A DNA stretch of 64,000 bases from Rhodopseudomonas sp. (GCF_013377015.1 NZ_JACABA010000002.1:372001-436000); one strand, 5' to 3'; numbered from the stretch's first letter, positions 1-10,050 are shown. Numbers and translations: made by a program. The notes: generated by a model from the sequence alone, not told the origin.

Positions 1-52
1 CGCGATGACCGAGCATCAGCGGCTTTTTGACTTGACCCCGGATTTGCGTTAG
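1..52 (+). CDS. dgt: 3' end of dGTPase-like HD hydrolase (dgt), partial
   Basis: The window opens inside a reading frame (frame 2) whose last residues are [16 protein letters not shown] before a TAG stop at 50-52. This ending resembles the C-terminus of alphaproteobacterial deoxyguanosinetriphosphate triphosphohydrolase-like proteins, which commonly sit immediately upstream of argS. Only 16 codons are visible, so the call rests on the tail peptide and on synteny; no catalytic HD motif can be seen here. Confidence 0.55.
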   Translation, partial: AMTEHQRLFDLTPDLR

Positions 53-102
53 GCGGCGGCCGAAGGCCGCAGCTTCGGCGTAATCCCGGTCCCGTCAGGT
101 TC

Positions 103-1896
103 ATGATCAATCCAGACCAGCCACCGCATCCATTCGCCAACGTGCTCGCGCGCGTCCATGCCGTCTGCGCCGGCCTGATTGCCGAGGGCGTGCTGCCGGC
201 CGGCATCGATCTGGCACGGGTGGTAGTCGAGCCGCCGAAAGACGCCTCCCATGGCGACATGGCCAGCAACGCCGCGATGGTGCTGGCCAAGGAGGCCAAG
301 GCCAAGCCGCGCGACCTCGCCGAAAAGATCGCCGAGAAGCTCCGCGCCGACGAGTTGATCGCCGCGGTGGAAATCGCCGGTCCCGGTTTCATCAACCTGA
401 CGCTGAAACCGAAGGTCTGGTCGGACGCGCTGCGCGCGATTCTCGATGCCGGCGCAGCCTATGGCCGGAGCGACATCGGCGCGCGGGAAAAGGTCAACGT
501 CGAATACGTCTCGGCCAATCCGACCGGGCCGATGCATGTCGGCCATTGCCGCGGGGCGGTGTTCGGCGACGCGCTGGCAAGCCTGCTGGATTTCGCCGGC
601 TACGACGTCACCCGCGAATACTACATCAACGACGCCGGCGCCCAGGTCGACGTGTTGGCGCGCTCCGCCTACCTGCGCTACCGCGAGGCGCTCGGCCAAG
701 ACATCGGTGCGATCCCGGAAGGGCTGTATCCGGGCGACTATCTGAAGCCGGTGGGGCAGGCGCTCGCGGCCGAGCAAGGCGACAAGCTGTTAGGCCAGCC
801 GGAGCCGGAATGGCTACCCTTGGTGCGCGCCAAGGCGATCGCGATGATGATGGAGGAGATCCGGGGCGATCTCGCCGCGCTCAACATCACCCATGAGGTG
901 TTCTTCTCCGAGCGCTCGCTGATCGACGGTGATGTCAACCGCGTCGCTGCGACCATCGACTTCCTGCGCGCCAAGGGCGACGTCTATCAGGGCCGGTTGC
1001 CGCCGCCGAAGGGCGCCCCGGTCGAGGACTACGAGGATCGCGAACAGACCCTGTTCCGCGCTACCGCCTATGGCGACGACGTCGACCGGCCGCTGCTGAA
1101 ATCGGACGGCGCCTATACCTATTTCGCCTCCGACATCGCCTATCACAAGACCAAGTTCGATAGTGGCTTTCGTAACATGGTCGACGTCTGGGGCTCCGAT
1201 CACGGCGGCTATATCAAGCGGATGCAGGCGGCGATCAAGGCGGTCACCGAAGGTCAGGCCGCGCTCGACGTCAAGATCGTGCAACTGGTGAAGCTGCTGC
1301 GCAACGGCGAGCCGGTGAAGATGTCGAAGCGCTCCGGTGACTTCGTCACCCTGCGCGAGGTGGTGGACGAGGTCGGCTCCGACGCCGTCCGCTTCATGAT
1401 GCTGTTCCGCAAGAACGACGCGGTGCTGGATTTCGACCTCGCCAAAGTGATCGAGCAGTCCAAAGACAATCCAGTGTTCTACGTCCAGTACGGCCACGCC
1501 CGCGGCCACTCGATCTTCCGCAATGCGCGCGAAGTTGTGCCGGATCTGCCGGAGGAGGCGCAGGCGCGGGTGGCGTATTTGCGCAGCGCAGCGGTGGAGC
1601 GGCTGACCGACCCCACCGAACTGGATCTGCTGCGACGGCTGGCACTGTTCCCGCGCACTGTGGAGGCCGCGGCGCTGGCCCACGAGCCTCACCGGGTCGC
1701 CTTCTACCTTTATGATCTCGCCAGCGAATTTCACGCGCTATGGACGCGGGGGCGCGATTTGCCTCATTTACGCTTCATTATCAATAATGATGCAGAGATA
1801 ACAAAGGCGCGATTGGCGATGGTCCAGGGCGTCGTCTCGGTTCTGGCATCGGGGCTCGCCGTTCTCGGCGTGCAGGCGCCGGACGAGATGCGATAG
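103..1896 (+). CDS. argS: Arginyl-tRNA synthetase
   Basis: Class I aminoacyl-tRNA synthetase that charges tRNA-Arg with arginine in the cytoplasm; 597 residues, normal for the family. The HIGH signature appears as HVGH near residue 145 within [12 protein letters not shown], and a KMSK motif (KMSKR) lies near residue 406; many ArgRS lack a canonical KMSK, but the alphaproteobacterial form keeps it. An N-terminal Add-1 type domain precedes the Rossmann core and a DALR anticodon-binding domain ends the protein. It begins about 50 bp after dgt and is followed by a SPOR-domain gene, the usual order in this group. A short AT-rich patch (about 1765-1815) near the C-terminus has codon use unlike the rest of the gene. 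Confidence 0.97.
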   Translation: MINPDQPPHPFANVLARVHAVCAGLIAEGVLPAGIDLARVVVEPPKDASHGDMASNAAMVLAKEAKAKPRDLAEKIAEKLRADELIAAVEIAGPGFINLTLKPKVWSDALRAILDAGAAYGRSDIGAREKVNVEYVSANPTGPMHVGHCRGAVFGDALASLLDFAGYDVTREYYINDAGAQVDVLARSAYLRYREALGQDIGAIPEGLYPGDYLKPVGQALAAEQGDKLLGQPEPEWLPLVRAKAIAMMMEEIRGDLAALNITHEVFFSERSLIDGDVNRVAATIDFLRAKGDVYQGRLPPPKGAPVEDYEDREQTLFRATAYGDDVDRPLLKSDGAYTYFASDIAYHKTKFDSGFRNMVDVWGSDHGGYIKRMQAAIKAVTEGQAALDVKIVQLVKLLRNGEPVKMSKRSGDFVTLREVVDEVGSDAVRFMMLFRKNDAVLDFDLAKVIEQSKDNPVFYVQYGHARGHSIFRNAREVVPDLPEEAQARVAYLRSAAVERLTDPTELDLLRRLALFPRTVEAAALAHEPHRVAFYLYDLASEFHALWTRGRDLPHLRFIINNDAEITKARLAMVQGVVSVLASGLAVLGVQAPDEMR

Positions 1897-2001
1897 GCAG
1901 GGGACGGCCGGTCAGATGGGGATCTGCGGCGGCTTTTGACAGCGGCCATTTCGTTTGCAAGGGCGGGTTGGCGGCTATCCCGAAGGGGCAGCGACATCAC
2001 G

Positions 2002-3423
2002 ATGACCGATCGATATCAGGACCGACCTTTCCCCGCGGCCGACGAGCATCACCGCGCGGCGCAGCAAGCCCCACAAAGCAGCGAGAGCGATCCGCTGGCT
2101 GAGCTGGCGCGGCTGATCGGTCAGACTGATCCTTTTACCAATCTCGGTCGGGCCAATCCGGTAGCGCAACCGCGCCGCGACGATCAGCCACACGGCAATG
2201 AGCAATACCGGTTGCCGATGCCGGCTCCCGCTTTCGATGATGATGCGCCGGCCGCGCCGCTGCCATCCTGGATGCAGCATCGGCGCTTGAGCGAATCCGA
2301 AGCTTCGCCCGAGCCGCATTTCAGCGAGCCGCCGGCGTTCGCGGTTCCGAATTCGCCGCAATACGCCGAGCCATATGCCGATCAGGACCGCTATGACGAG
2401 ACGCTCTACGGCCGGATCGACCCGGCGCAAGCCCCGTCGACTCTGCCGCCCGGCGACGCCTATTCGAACGACCCTTATGACTACCAGGACCCCTATGGCG
2501 ATGGCACCGAAGCGCCGAACCTGAAACCGCGCCGCGGCGGCATGTTGACGGTCGTGGCGGTGCTGGCGTTGGCCGTGGTCGGAACCGGAGCGGCGTTCGG
2601 CTATCGCACCTATATGGGATCGTCTCGCTCCGGCGAACCACCGGTGATCAAGGCCGATGCCGGTCCGACCAAGGTGGTTCCGGCTCCGGCGGCGGATGCA
2701 TCGGGTAAGCAAATTCAGGATCGTCTCGGTGGCGGAAGCGGCACCGAGAAGCTGGTGTCGCGCGAGGAGCAACCGATCGATCCGACCGCGACAAGCCCGC
2801 GCGTGGTGCTGCCGCAAATGAACCAGATCCCCAATCAGCCTGCGCCGTCCGCCATGGTACCCAGTCCGAGGGCACCGGCCGGTCGGCTGGGCAATGGCAC
2901 GCTCGGGGGTGACGAGCCGCGCAAGATCCAGACCTTCGCTGTCCGGCCAGACAACGTCGACTCGGCGGCGGTCCCGGTTGCGCCTGCCGCGCGGCCAACC
3001 GCGACGCGCAATCCGGCGCCTGCCGCGCCCCGAAATCCGCCAGCTCCGATCGCAAATGCCAACGCCTCCGCCGGCAATGCGCCGCTGTCGCTGTCGCCGC
3101 AGGCCGTTGACGCGCCGCGGCCCGCCACTCGCCTGGCCTCCGCTCCGGCCGCGCAGCACACCGCCGGCGCCGGCGGCGATTATCTAGTGCAGATATCGTC
3201 GCAACGCAGCGAAGCCGAGGCACGGTCGTCGTTCCGGACCCTGCAGGGCAAGTTCCCCTCGGTGCTCGGCTCCCACCCGCCGTTGATCAAACGGGCGGAT
3301 CTCGGCGACAAGGGCGTCTATTATCGCGCCATGGTCGGACCGTTCGGATCGCCCGAAGAAGCCTCGCAGTTCTGCGGCAGCCTGAAAAGTGCCGGCGGAC
3401 AGTGCGTCGTCCAGAGGAATTAG
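2002..3423 (+). CDS. SPOR-domain inner-membrane protein
   Basis: Predicted bitopic envelope protein of about 473 residues. A long, proline-rich cytoplasmic N-terminus is followed by one transmembrane helix near residues 181-203 (GGMLTVVAVLALAVV...), a low-complexity Ala/Pro periplasmic linker, and a C-terminal SPOR domain (about residues 393-470, from YLVQISSQRSEAEA to the end). SPOR domains bind denuded septal peptidoglycan, so a role at the division site is likely. The frame is open from 1936, but ATG 2002 is preferred because AAGGGG lies upstream and the preceding residues look like untranslated leader. It sits between argS and nagZ, a conserved alphaproteobacterial arrangement. Confidence 0.88.
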   Translation: MTDRYQDRPFPAADEHHRAAQQAPQSSESDPLAELARLIGQTDPFTNLGRANPVAQPRRDDQPHGNEQYRLPMPAPAFDDDAPAAPLPSWMQHRRLSESEASPEPHFSEPPAFAVPNSPQYAEPYADQDRYDETLYGRIDPAQAPSTLPPGDAYSNDPYDYQDPYGDGTEAPNLKPRRGGMLTVVAVLALAVVGTGAAFGYRTYMGSSRSGEPPVIKADAGPTKVVPAPAADASGKQIQDRLGGGSGTEKLVSREEQPIDPTATSPRVVLPQMNQIPNQPAPSAMVPSPRAPAGRLGNGTLGGDEPRKIQTFAVRPDNVDSAAVPVAPAARPTATRNPAPAAPRNPPAPIANANASAGNAPLSLSPQAVDAPRPATRLASAPAAQHTAGAGGDYLVQISSQRSEAEARSSFRTLQGKFPSVLGSHPPLIKRADLGDKGVYYRAMVGPFGSPEEASQFCGSLKSAGGQCVVQRN

Positions 3424-3470
3424 CGGCCGTTTCCTTGACCCTGGGCGATGCCGCGGGCTAATCGGCCCTT

Positions 3471-4496
3471 ATGAGCACGCGCGCTTTCATCACCGGCATC
3501 TCCGGACCGAGCCTGACCGACCTCGAGCGTGAATTCTTGCGCGCCGCGCGTCCGTGGGGCTTCATTCTATTCAAGCGAAACATCCAAGATAAGGCCCAAG
3601 TCTCTAGTCTCGTGAAAGAATTACGCGATACTGTGGATCGCCAAGACGCTCCGGTCCTGATCGACCAAGAGGGCGGAAGGGTGCAACGGTTGGGGCCGCC
3701 GAACTGGCCGTCCTATCCGCCGGGCGCGGTCTTCTCTGCGCTCTATGACACTGATTCGCGGCTGGGTCTCACAGCGGCGCGGCTCAGTGCGCGACTGATC
3801 GCTGCCGATCTGGCCGATCTTGGCATCGACGTCGATTGTTTGCCGTTGGCCGATGTTCCGGTCGAAGGCGCCGACGCGGTGATCGGCAATCGGGCCTACG
3901 GGACCGAGCCGGGCAAGGTCGCGGCGATCGCGCGTGCGGTGACCGATGGCCTCGCGCAGGGCGGAGTGCTGCCGGTCCTGAAGCACATTCCGGGTCACGG
4001 GCGGGCGACTGCAGACACCCATTTCCGGCTGCCGGTGGTCGATACGCCGCGGGACGAGCTGGAACGGACCGATTTTGCGGCGTTCCGACCGCTAGCGGAC
4101 CTGCCGATGGCGATGACCGCACATGTTGTGTTTAGCGCGCTCGACCCCGCCCAACCGGCGACCACTTCTGCGACAATCATCGAACAGGTGATTCGCAACG
4201 ATATCGGGTTCCAAGGTCTATTGATGAGCGATGACGTGTCGATGAACGCACTGGCCGGAACCATCGCCGAGCGCACCCGGGCGATCGTGGCGGCGGGGTG
4301 CGACATGGTTTTGCATTGCAACGGCAGGCTCGACGAAATGCGTGAGGTCGCGGCTCAAACGCCGGAGCTCGCCGGCAAGGCGCTGATGCGCGCCAACGCG
4401 GCGCTGGCCTGCCGCAAACCGCCGCAGCCGTTCGACCGAATCGCGGCGCGGCGCGAACTCGACGATCTGATCGGCCGGGCAGGGATGAGCGCATGA
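3471..4496 (+). CDS. nagZ: Beta-N-acetylhexosaminidase (glycoside hydrolase family 3)
   Basis: Cytoplasmic peptidoglycan-recycling enzyme that removes GlcNAc from GlcNAc-anhydroMurNAc peptides. The 341-residue length and the family 3 signatures fit: DQEGGRVQRL near residue 64 and KHIPGHGRATADTH near residue 171 (the KHFPGHG substrate-binding and catalytic loop), followed by LLMSDDVSMNAL, whose Asp is the expected nucleophile. No signal peptide is visible. The stop overlaps the scpA start as ATGA, so the two genes are probably translationally coupled. A short AT-rich patch (about 3565-3650) interrupts the otherwise high-GC codon use. Confidence 0.95.
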   Translation: MSTRAFITGISGPSLTDLEREFLRAARPWGFILFKRNIQDKAQVSSLVKELRDTVDRQDAPVLIDQEGGRVQRLGPPNWPSYPPGAVFSALYDTDSRLGLTAARLSARLIAADLADLGIDVDCLPLADVPVEGADAVIGNRAYGTEPGKVAAIARAVTDGLAQGGVLPVLKHIPGHGRATADTHFRLPVVDTPRDELERTDFAAFRPLADLPMAMTAHVVFSALDPAQPATTSATIIEQVIRNDIGFQGLLMSDDVSMNALAGTIAERTRAIVAAGCDMVLHCNGRLDEMREVAAQTPELAGKALMRANAALACRKPPQPFDRIAARRELDDLIGRAGMSA

Positions 4497-5323
4497 CCGC
4501 GGAGATATTGTCATTCGAAACCGGCCGCCCCGCCGAGCTGCTCGACGAGGAACCGGCGCTGGTGGTCGATGTCGAGGGCTATGAAGGCCCGCTCGACCTG
4601 CTGCTGGCGCTGGCCCGGCAGCAGAAGGTCGATCTGCACAAGATCTCGATTCTGGCGCTGGCCGATCAGTACCTGCTGTTCATCGAGGCAGCCCGCAAGA
4701 TACGGCTGGAGCTCGCTGCCGATTATCTGGTGATGGCGGCCTGGCTGGCCTATCTCAAATCGCGGCTGCTGCTGCCGGAGCCGCCCAGCGCCGAGGGCCC
4801 GAGCGCAGAGGAAATGGCGACCGCGCTGGCTAACCGGCTGCGCCGGCTGGAGGCGATCCGCGAGGCGTCGAACCGGCTGATGACCCGGCCGCAATTGCAG
4901 CGCGACATCTTTCCGCGCGGGATGCCGGAGGCGATCGACGAAATCCGTCATCCGCGTTTCACCGCGACGCTGTTCGATCTGCTCAGCGCTTACGCCGCGC
5001 AGCGCCAGCAGCGGGTGCTTGCCACGGTGCATCTGGCCAGGCGCACGGTGTGGTCGCTGAGCGAGGCGCGGGCGTCACTGGAGCGGCTGGTCGGGATCGC
5101 CGAGGACTGGAGCCGGCTCGACGACTATTTGATCAGCTATGTGGTCGACCCGTCGCAGAAGGCCACTGTGTTCGCCTCGAGCTTCGCCGCGGCGCTGGAA
5201 CTGGTACGCGAGGGCACCGTCGAGCTTCACCAATCGGAAGCCTTCGCGCCGTTGTATTTTCGTAAGCGACCGTCGCATCCAGCCATGGATGCGATGGCCG
5301 TGCCGGACGTTCCGGCAGAGTAG
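4493..5323 (+). CDS. scpA: Segregation and condensation protein A
   Basis: Kleisin subunit of the SMC-ScpAB condensin that compacts and segregates the chromosome. The 276-residue protein carries the ScpA N-terminal signature YEGPLDLLLALARQQKVDL near residues 24-42, the SMC neck-binding region, then the linker and a C-terminal winged-helix region. It overlaps nagZ by four bases (ATGA) and is followed at once by scpB. smc itself is not in the window. Confidence 0.95.
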   Translation: MTAEILSFETGRPAELLDEEPALVVDVEGYEGPLDLLLALARQQKVDLHKISILALADQYLLFIEAARKIRLELAADYLVMAAWLAYLKSRLLLPEPPSAEGPSAEEMATALANRLRRLEAIREASNRLMTRPQLQRDIFPRGMPEAIDEIRHPRFTATLFDLLSAYAAQRQQRVLATVHLARRTVWSLSEARASLERLVGIAEDWSRLDDYLISYVVDPSQKATVFASSFAAALELVREGTVELHQSEAFAPLYFRKRPSHPAMDAMAVPDVPAE

Positions 5324-5343
5324 TGGAAGAAGGAGACCGAGCC

Positions 5344-6072
5344 ATGGCAAGTCTGGCGGAAAAGCGCATCGTGGAACTCGAACAGGTCGTCGAGCTCACC
5401 GTCGAGCAACCGCAGGCCCGACCGGAAGAACTGCGGCTCTTGGAAGCGCTGCTGTTTGCCTCCGCCGAGCCGCTCGATCAGGCCGCGCTCGCCAAGCGAA
5501 TGCCGGACGGCGTCGACATCAAGGCGGCGCTGGCGCAGTTGCAGGCTGACTACGCTTGCCGTGGCGTCAACCTGGTGCGCGTCGCCAACAAATGGACGTT
5601 CCGCACCGCCGGCGATCTGGCCTGGCTGATGACCAGGGAAACCACCGAAACCCGTCGGCTGTCGCGCGCCGCGATCGAGATGCTGGCCATCATCGCTTAC
5701 CATCAGCCGGTGACCCGCGCCGAGATCGAGGAGATTCGCGGCGTCATCACCTCCAAGGGCACGCTCGATGTGCTGCTGGAAACCGGCTGGGTGCGCCCGC
5801 GCGGACGGCGCAAGTCGCCGGGCCGGCCGCTGACTTTTGGAACCACCGAAGCGTTCCTGTCGCAGTTCAGCCTCGAGGCGCTCGGCGATCTGCCGGGCCT
5901 GGAGGAACTGAAAGGCACCGGATTGCTCGATTCCCGGCTTCCCACCGGCTTCAGCGTTCCCACCCCGTCGGACGATCCGATGTTGCGTGAGGACGAGGAG
6001 CCGCTGGAAATCGGTGAGCTGGCGCTGGCGCCGCAGGTCGATGTCGACGAGGGCGGCGGAAACGCCGCTTGA
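5344..6072 (+). CDS. scpB: Segregation and condensation protein B
   Basis: Winged-helix partner of ScpA in the condensin complex. About 242 residues from ATG 5344. An in-frame GTG at 5323 overlaps the scpA stop, but ATG 5344 has AGGAGA a few bases upstream and gives the expected N-terminus (MASLAEKRIVELEQ). Family signatures include LLEALLFASAEPLDQAALA and AIEMLAIIAYHQPVTRAEIE, followed by FGTTEAFLSQFSLEALGDLP. The acidic C-terminal tail (residues about 210-242) is variable in the family. Confidence 0.94.
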   Translation: MASLAEKRIVELEQVVELTVEQPQARPEELRLLEALLFASAEPLDQAALAKRMPDGVDIKAALAQLQADYACRGVNLVRVANKWTFRTAGDLAWLMTRETTETRRLSRAAIEMLAIIAYHQPVTRAEIEEIRGVITSKGTLDVLLETGWVRPRGRRKSPGRPLTFGTTEAFLSQFSLEALGDLPGLEELKGTGLLDSRLPTGFSVPTPSDDPMLREDEEPLEIGELALAPQVDVDEGGGNAA

Positions 6073-6227
6073 ACGGGCATCGGCGCAGGTGCCGCTAACC
6101 GTGCTCGCAGGCGGTTGTTTAAGTCGCACCATGCGGCGGCTTAAGTCCTTGTTTTTGGCACCCCCTGCGCCTAGTTTCTCGAACAGATTGAGGCTGGCGC
6201 GCCGGGCTCGTGTTTGGAGGTTGCAGG

Positions 6228-6467
6228 ATGGGTTCACTCAGCATTTGGCATTGGATCGTCGTGATCGCGGTCGTCCTGCTGCTGTTCGGTCGGGGCAAGA
6301 TTTCCGATCTGATGGGCGATGTCGCGCAGGGCATCAAGGCCTTTAAGAAGGGCATGCAGGACGATGAAAAGACAGCGGAAAAGCCAGCCGAGCCGGTGAA
6401 GTCGATCGATCACGCGGCAACTCCCGGTGCGGCGAACCGCAGCGACGTCGGCAGCAAGGCGGTCTGA
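6228..6467 (+). CDS. tatA: Sec-independent translocase subunit TatA
   Basis: Pore-forming subunit of the twin-arginine translocase, which exports folded proteins across the inner membrane. 79 residues: a short N-terminal transmembrane helix (about residues 4-20), a hinge with the conserved FGRGKI sequence, an amphipathic helix ([18 protein letters not shown]) and a charged tail. ATG 6228 is preceded by GGAGG at an 8-base spacing; a GTG at 6210 lies upstream of that ribosome binding site and is unlikely. First gene of tatA-tatB-tatC. Confidence 0.96.
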   Translation: MGSLSIWHWIVVIAVVLLLFGRGKISDLMGDVAQGIKAFKKGMQDDEKTAEKPAEPVKSIDHAATPGAANRSDVGSKAV

Positions 6468-6591
6468 CCGCGAAACCGTTGCGGCGGGCTTGCGGCGAAC
6501 CGAAGGCAGGCTGCCGCAAGCAGTAATCGGCCAAGGCAGACGCTAGCGCGCCCGACGTTCGGGTGACGTCAGCGCGTGAGCGGAAGTTTTC

Positions 6592-7125
6592 ATGTTCGAT
6601 ATCGGGTGGAGTGAACTGGTCGTGATCGCGGTCGTCGCGCTGATCGCGATCGGCCCGAAGGAACTGCCTGGCGTGCTGCGCATGGTCGGGCAGTGGATGG
6701 GCAAGGCGCGCAAGATGGCCGCCGAATTCCAGGGCCAGTTCAACGACGCCATGCGCGAAGCCGAAATGGCCGACCTGAAGAAATCCTTCGACGAGGTCAA
6801 GGAAGCCGCGACCGGATTGTCCGGCGGCAACCTTCTGACCTCGCTGCAGAAGGACGTCAGCGAAGCGATGAGCATCGACAAGATCGAGAACATTGACACG
6901 CCCCCGGCGATCCCGACCACGCCGGAGCCGCCGACCCCGGAGACCTTCGTCGAGGCCGAGGCGCATCAACCGGCGATGGAGCCGCTGGCGATCGTCCAAG
7001 AGGTGCAGCCGGAGGCACCGGCGGGATTGCCGGTGCCCGCCGAAACCCATGCGCTCGCCGAGCGCGATCTGGTCCAGCCTGATGTTGTCCAGCCCGACCT
7101 CGCCAAGGACGCCAAAGCGTCATGA
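6592..7125 (+). CDS. tatB: Sec-independent translocase subunit TatB
   Basis: Receptor-associated Tat subunit that works with TatC to bind twin-arginine signal peptides. 177 residues with the TatB N-terminus [26 protein letters not shown] (helix about residues 5-20, with the polar Glu at position 8 typical of TatB), followed by an amphipathic helix and a long Pro/Glu-rich tail. The stop overlaps the tatC start as ATGA. The 124-bp gap from tatA holds no obvious gene. Confidence 0.95.
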   Translation: MFDIGWSELVVIAVVALIAIGPKELPGVLRMVGQWMGKARKMAAEFQGQFNDAMREAEMADLKKSFDEVKEAATGLSGGNLLTSLQKDVSEAMSIDKIENIDTPPAIPTTPEPPTPETFVEAEAHQPAMEPLAIVQEVQPEAPAGLPVPAETHALAERDLVQPDVVQPDLAKDAKAS

Positions 7126-7934
7126 GCGTCGACGACATCGAGGCCAGCAAGGCGCCACTGATGGATCACCTGATCGAGCTGCGTTCGCGGCTGATCAAGG
7201 CGCTGTTGGCGTTCGGCATCGCGTTCATTTTCTGCTTCTTCTTCGCCAAGCAGATCTACAACATCCTGGTTTGGCCGTTCGTCTGGATCGCCGGCCCGGA
7301 AAACTCGAAATTCATCTACACCGCGCTGCTGGAATATTTTCTGACCCAGCTGAAGCTGGCGATGTTCGGCGCCGGCTTCATCTCGTTTCCAATCATCGCC
7401 ACCCAGATCTACAAATTCGTCGCGCCCGGCCTCTACAAGCACGAGCGCGGTGCGTTCTTGCCCTATCTGGTCGCCACGCCGGTGTTCTTCGTGATGGGCT
7501 CGCTGCTGGTGTATTTCGTGGTGCTGCCGATGCTGGTGCGGTTCTCGCTCGGGATGCAGCAGGCCGGCGGCATCGAGACCGCGCAGATCCAGTTGCTGCC
7601 CAAGGTCGGCGAATATCTGTCGCTGATGATGTCGCTGATCTTCGCCTTTGGGCTGGCGTTCCAGCTGCCGGTGATCCTGACCCTGCTGGGCCGGATCGGC
7701 ATCATCACCTCGAAACAATTACGCGAGAAGCGCCGCTATTTCATCGTCGTCGCCTTCATCATCGCCGCGGTGCTGACGCCGCCCGACGTCATCAGCCAGG
7801 CCTCGCTGGCAATCCCGCTGCTGATTCTCTACGAGGGCTCGATCATCTCGGTCAGCATGGTGGAGAAGAATGCGGTGAAGGCCGCCGCTGCGACTGCGGC
7901 GGGCGCTTCCCCCGCGCCGCCGCCGGCCGAATAG
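7122..7934 (+). CDS. tatC: Sec-independent translocase subunit TatC
   Basis: Core multi-spanning subunit of the Tat translocon and the primary binding site for twin-arginine leaders. 270 residues with the expected six hydrophobic segments; the N-terminal signature [16 protein letters not shown] and the conserved FxExPxL-type regions toward the centre are in place. Overlaps tatB by four bases. Several proteins in this window carry Tat-like leaders (see 26865-27656 and 48596-49615). Confidence 0.96.
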   Translation: MSVDDIEASKAPLMDHLIELRSRLIKALLAFGIAFIFCFFFAKQIYNILVWPFVWIAGPENSKFIYTALLEYFLTQLKLAMFGAGFISFPIIATQIYKFVAPGLYKHERGAFLPYLVATPVFFVMGSLLVYFVVLPMLVRFSLGMQQAGGIETAQIQLLPKVGEYLSLMMSLIFAFGLAFQLPVILTLLGRIGIITSKQLREKRRYFIVVAFIIAAVLTPPDVISQASLAIPLLILYEGSIISVSMVEKNAVKAAAATAAGASPAPPPAE

Positions 7935-7949
7935 CACTGGCCTCAATTT

Positions 7950-8035
7950 GTCATGCCCGGCCTTGTGCCGGGCATCCACGTCTTTTACAGACCCTCGCAC
8001 CAGGACGTGGATGGCCGGGACGAGCCCGGCCATGA
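7950..8035. repeat. Extragenic palindromic element between tatC and serS
   Basis: Nested inverted repeat: TCATGCCCGGC at the left end matches GCCCGGCCATGA at the right end, and CATCCACGTC inside matches GACGTGGATG. This is the type of genomic hairpin repeat that is common in Bradyrhizobium and Rhodopseudomonas intergenic DNA. It ends about 17 bp before the serS ATG, so any serS transcript starting in tatC would carry the hairpin just ahead of the ribosome binding site. Confidence 0.75.
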
Positions 8036-8051
8036 CGCAGGACATCTTGCC

Positions 8052-9443
8052 ATGCACGACATCAAATCGATCCGCGACAATCCCGACGCTTTCGACGCCG
8101 CCCTGAAGCGGCTGGGGCTGGCCGGCGAGTCGAAGCGGCTGCTGGAGATCGACGAGCGTCGGCGCAGCGCGATCCTAGCCTCGGAGCAGGCGCAAGCGCG
8201 GCGCAATGCGGCCTCGAAGGAAATCGGTGACGCCAAGAAGGCGAAGGACGACGCACGCGCTGCCGCACTGATGGCCGAGGTCACCGAACTCAAGACCACG
8301 ATGCCGCAGATGGAAGCGGCGGTGAAGGCGGCCGATGAGGAGTTGAAGACCGCACTGGCCTCCATTCCGAACCTGCCGCTCGACGAGGTGCCGGAAGGCG
8401 CCGACGAGCACGGCAATATCGAGCGGCACCATTTCGGCGCCAAGCGTACCTACGCGTTCACGACGAAGCCGCATGACGATCTCGGTACCGCGTTGAAGAT
8501 GATGGATTTCGAAGCGGCGGCGAAGCTGTCGGGCGCGCGCTTCGTGGTGCTGAAGAAGGGTCTGGCGCGGCTGGAACGCGCGATTGGGCAGTTCTTCCTC
8601 GACGTCCACACCGGCGAGCACGGCTACACCGAAATCAATCCGCCGCTGCTGGTGCGCGACGATGCGATGTTCGGGACGGCGCAATTGCCAAAATTTAGGG
8701 ATGATCAGTTTAGCGCGCAAAGCAGTTCCATTTTTCAGGAAGCATTTCGGCAAACTAAGACAGAGTTCGATCTTAGAACCGATCTTGACGCTTTCGATCG
8801 GCGGCTCACGCAGTTGATGGAAGAACGCAACCTCTGGCTCATCCCCACCGCCGAAGTCCCGCTCACCAATCTGGTCCGCGAATCCATCCTCGACGAAAAG
8901 GAACTGCCGATGCGGCTGACCGCATTGACGCAGTGCTTCCGCGCCGAGGCGGGGGCGGCGGGGCGCGATACCCGCGGCATGATCCGGCAGCATCAGTTCA
9001 CCAAGGTCGAACTGGTCTCGATCACCACGCCGGAGGAGAGCAAGAACGAGCACGAGCGGATGTTGTCCTGCGCCGAGGAAGTGCTGCGCCGGCTCGGGTT
9101 GCATTATCGCGTGATGACGTTGTGCACCGGCGACATGGGCTTTGCCTCGCAGAAGACCTACGACATCGAGGTCTGGATGCCGGGGCAGGGCGACGGCGGC
9201 GCCTTTCGGGAAATTTCGTCCTGCTCAGTGTGCGGCGATTTCCAGGCCCGTCGGATGGACGCGCGCTATCGTGCCTCCGACGGCAAACCGCGCTTCGTGC
9301 ATACGCTGAACGGCTCGGGAACGGCCGTGGGGCGCGCGCTGATCGCGGTGATGGAAACCTATCAGCAGGACGACGGCTCGATCGCGGTGCCGGACGTGCT
9401 GTTGCCCTATATGGGCGGCGTCAAGGTGATCAGCAATTCGTAG
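8052..9443 (+). CDS. serS: Seryl-tRNA synthetase
   Basis: Class II synthetase that charges tRNA-Ser (and tRNA-Sec where present). 463 residues, with an N-terminal long coiled-coil arm (about residues 30-105) that contacts the tRNA, and class II motif 2 ([22 protein letters not shown]) and motif 3 ([18 protein letters not shown]). The frame is open from 7953, but that part reads through the palindromic repeat; [11 protein letters not shown] at 8052 is the canonical start. Between PKFRDDQF and [13 protein letters not shown] there is an AT-rich insert of about 35-40 residues that most SerRS lack (see findings). Confidence 0.96.
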   Translation: MHDIKSIRDNPDAFDAALKRLGLAGESKRLLEIDERRRSAILASEQAQARRNAASKEIGDAKKAKDDARAAALMAEVTELKTTMPQMEAAVKAADEELKTALASIPNLPLDEVPEGADEHGNIERHHFGAKRTYAFTTKPHDDLGTALKMMDFEAAAKLSGARFVVLKKGLARLERAIGQFFLDVHTGEHGYTEINPPLLVRDDAMFGTAQLPKFRDDQFSAQSSSIFQEAFRQTKTEFDLRTDLDAFDRRLTQLMEERNLWLIPTAEVPLTNLVRESILDEKELPMRLTALTQCFRAEAGAAGRDTRGMIRQHQFTKVELVSITTPEESKNEHERMLSCAEEVLRRLGLHYRVMTLCTGDMGFASQKTYDIEVWMPGQGDGGAFREISSCSVCGDFQARRMDARYRASDGKPRFVHTLNGSGTAVGRALIAVMETYQQDDGSIAVPDVLLPYMGGVKVISNS

Positions 9444-9456
9444 TGCTGACACAGCG

Positions 9457-10008
9457 ATGCGAATTGCGGCGCTGCTGGTGCTGGGCGGCATATTCGTCTG
9501 CGGCACGCCGGCGATGGCCCAGAAGGCCGTCGGCGGCCCGGCCGAGATGATCTCCGCGTTCCGCCTGCAGCACGGCGAGAGCCGGGTGACGATGGACCCG
9601 ACGCTGAACAAAATCGCCCGCGCCCAGGCCGACGCGATGGCGGCGAAGGCGGTACTCGAACATGAGGTGCTGGGGTCATTTAGCTCGCGGGTCGCGCCGG
9701 CGAAGGCCGGGACGGCGGCGGAAAATATCGCCTATGGCTATGCCAGCTTTCCGAAGACGTTGCAGCAATGGATCGACTCGTCCGGACATCGCAAGAACCT
9801 GCTGCTGCACGATGCGTCGCGGATCGGCGTCGCCAGCGCGAAAAGCGCCAACGGGCAGACCTATTGGGCGATGGTGATCGCCGGCCTCTATGAGCGCCGC
9901 GAGCCGCAGCGATCGGAGCCGCTGGTCGCCGTCGCAAAGCCGGCTAAGGAATCAAAGCCGAAGCGCAAGCAGGACTGCCACATCAAACTGCTTGGCCTCT
10001 GCCTCTGA
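9457..10008 (+). CDS. Secreted CAP-domain (SCP/PR1-like) protein
   Basis: 183 residues with a clear Sec signal peptide (MRIAALLVLGGIFVCGTPAMAQ, cleavage after AMA). The rest is a CAP/SCP superfamily fold: an N-terminal helix with FRLQHGESRVTMDPTLNKIARAQADAMAA, a central AENIAYGYAS block, then WIDSSGHRKNLLLHDASRIGVA near the C-terminus. Bacterial CAP proteins are extracytoplasmic and their biochemical role is usually unknown. It follows serS by 13 bp and may be cotranscribed. A basic, Cys-containing tail (KRKQDCHIKLLGLCL) ends the protein. Confidence 0.85.
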   Translation: MRIAALLVLGGIFVCGTPAMAQKAVGGPAEMISAFRLQHGESRVTMDPTLNKIARAQADAMAAKAVLEHEVLGSFSSRVAPAKAGTAAENIAYGYASFPKTLQQWIDSSGHRKNLLLHDASRIGVASAKSANGQTYWAMVIAGLYERREPQRSEPLVAVAKPAKESKPKRKQDCHIKLLGLCL

Positions 10009-10050
10009 CATACGTCAGCGCGACGATTGCGCGCCGATGCACCGCAACAG

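Noticed and set aside
5227-6237. 336-codon minus-strand frame opposite scpB and tatA
   Set aside because: Fully antisense to two conserved genes that have clear family motifs.
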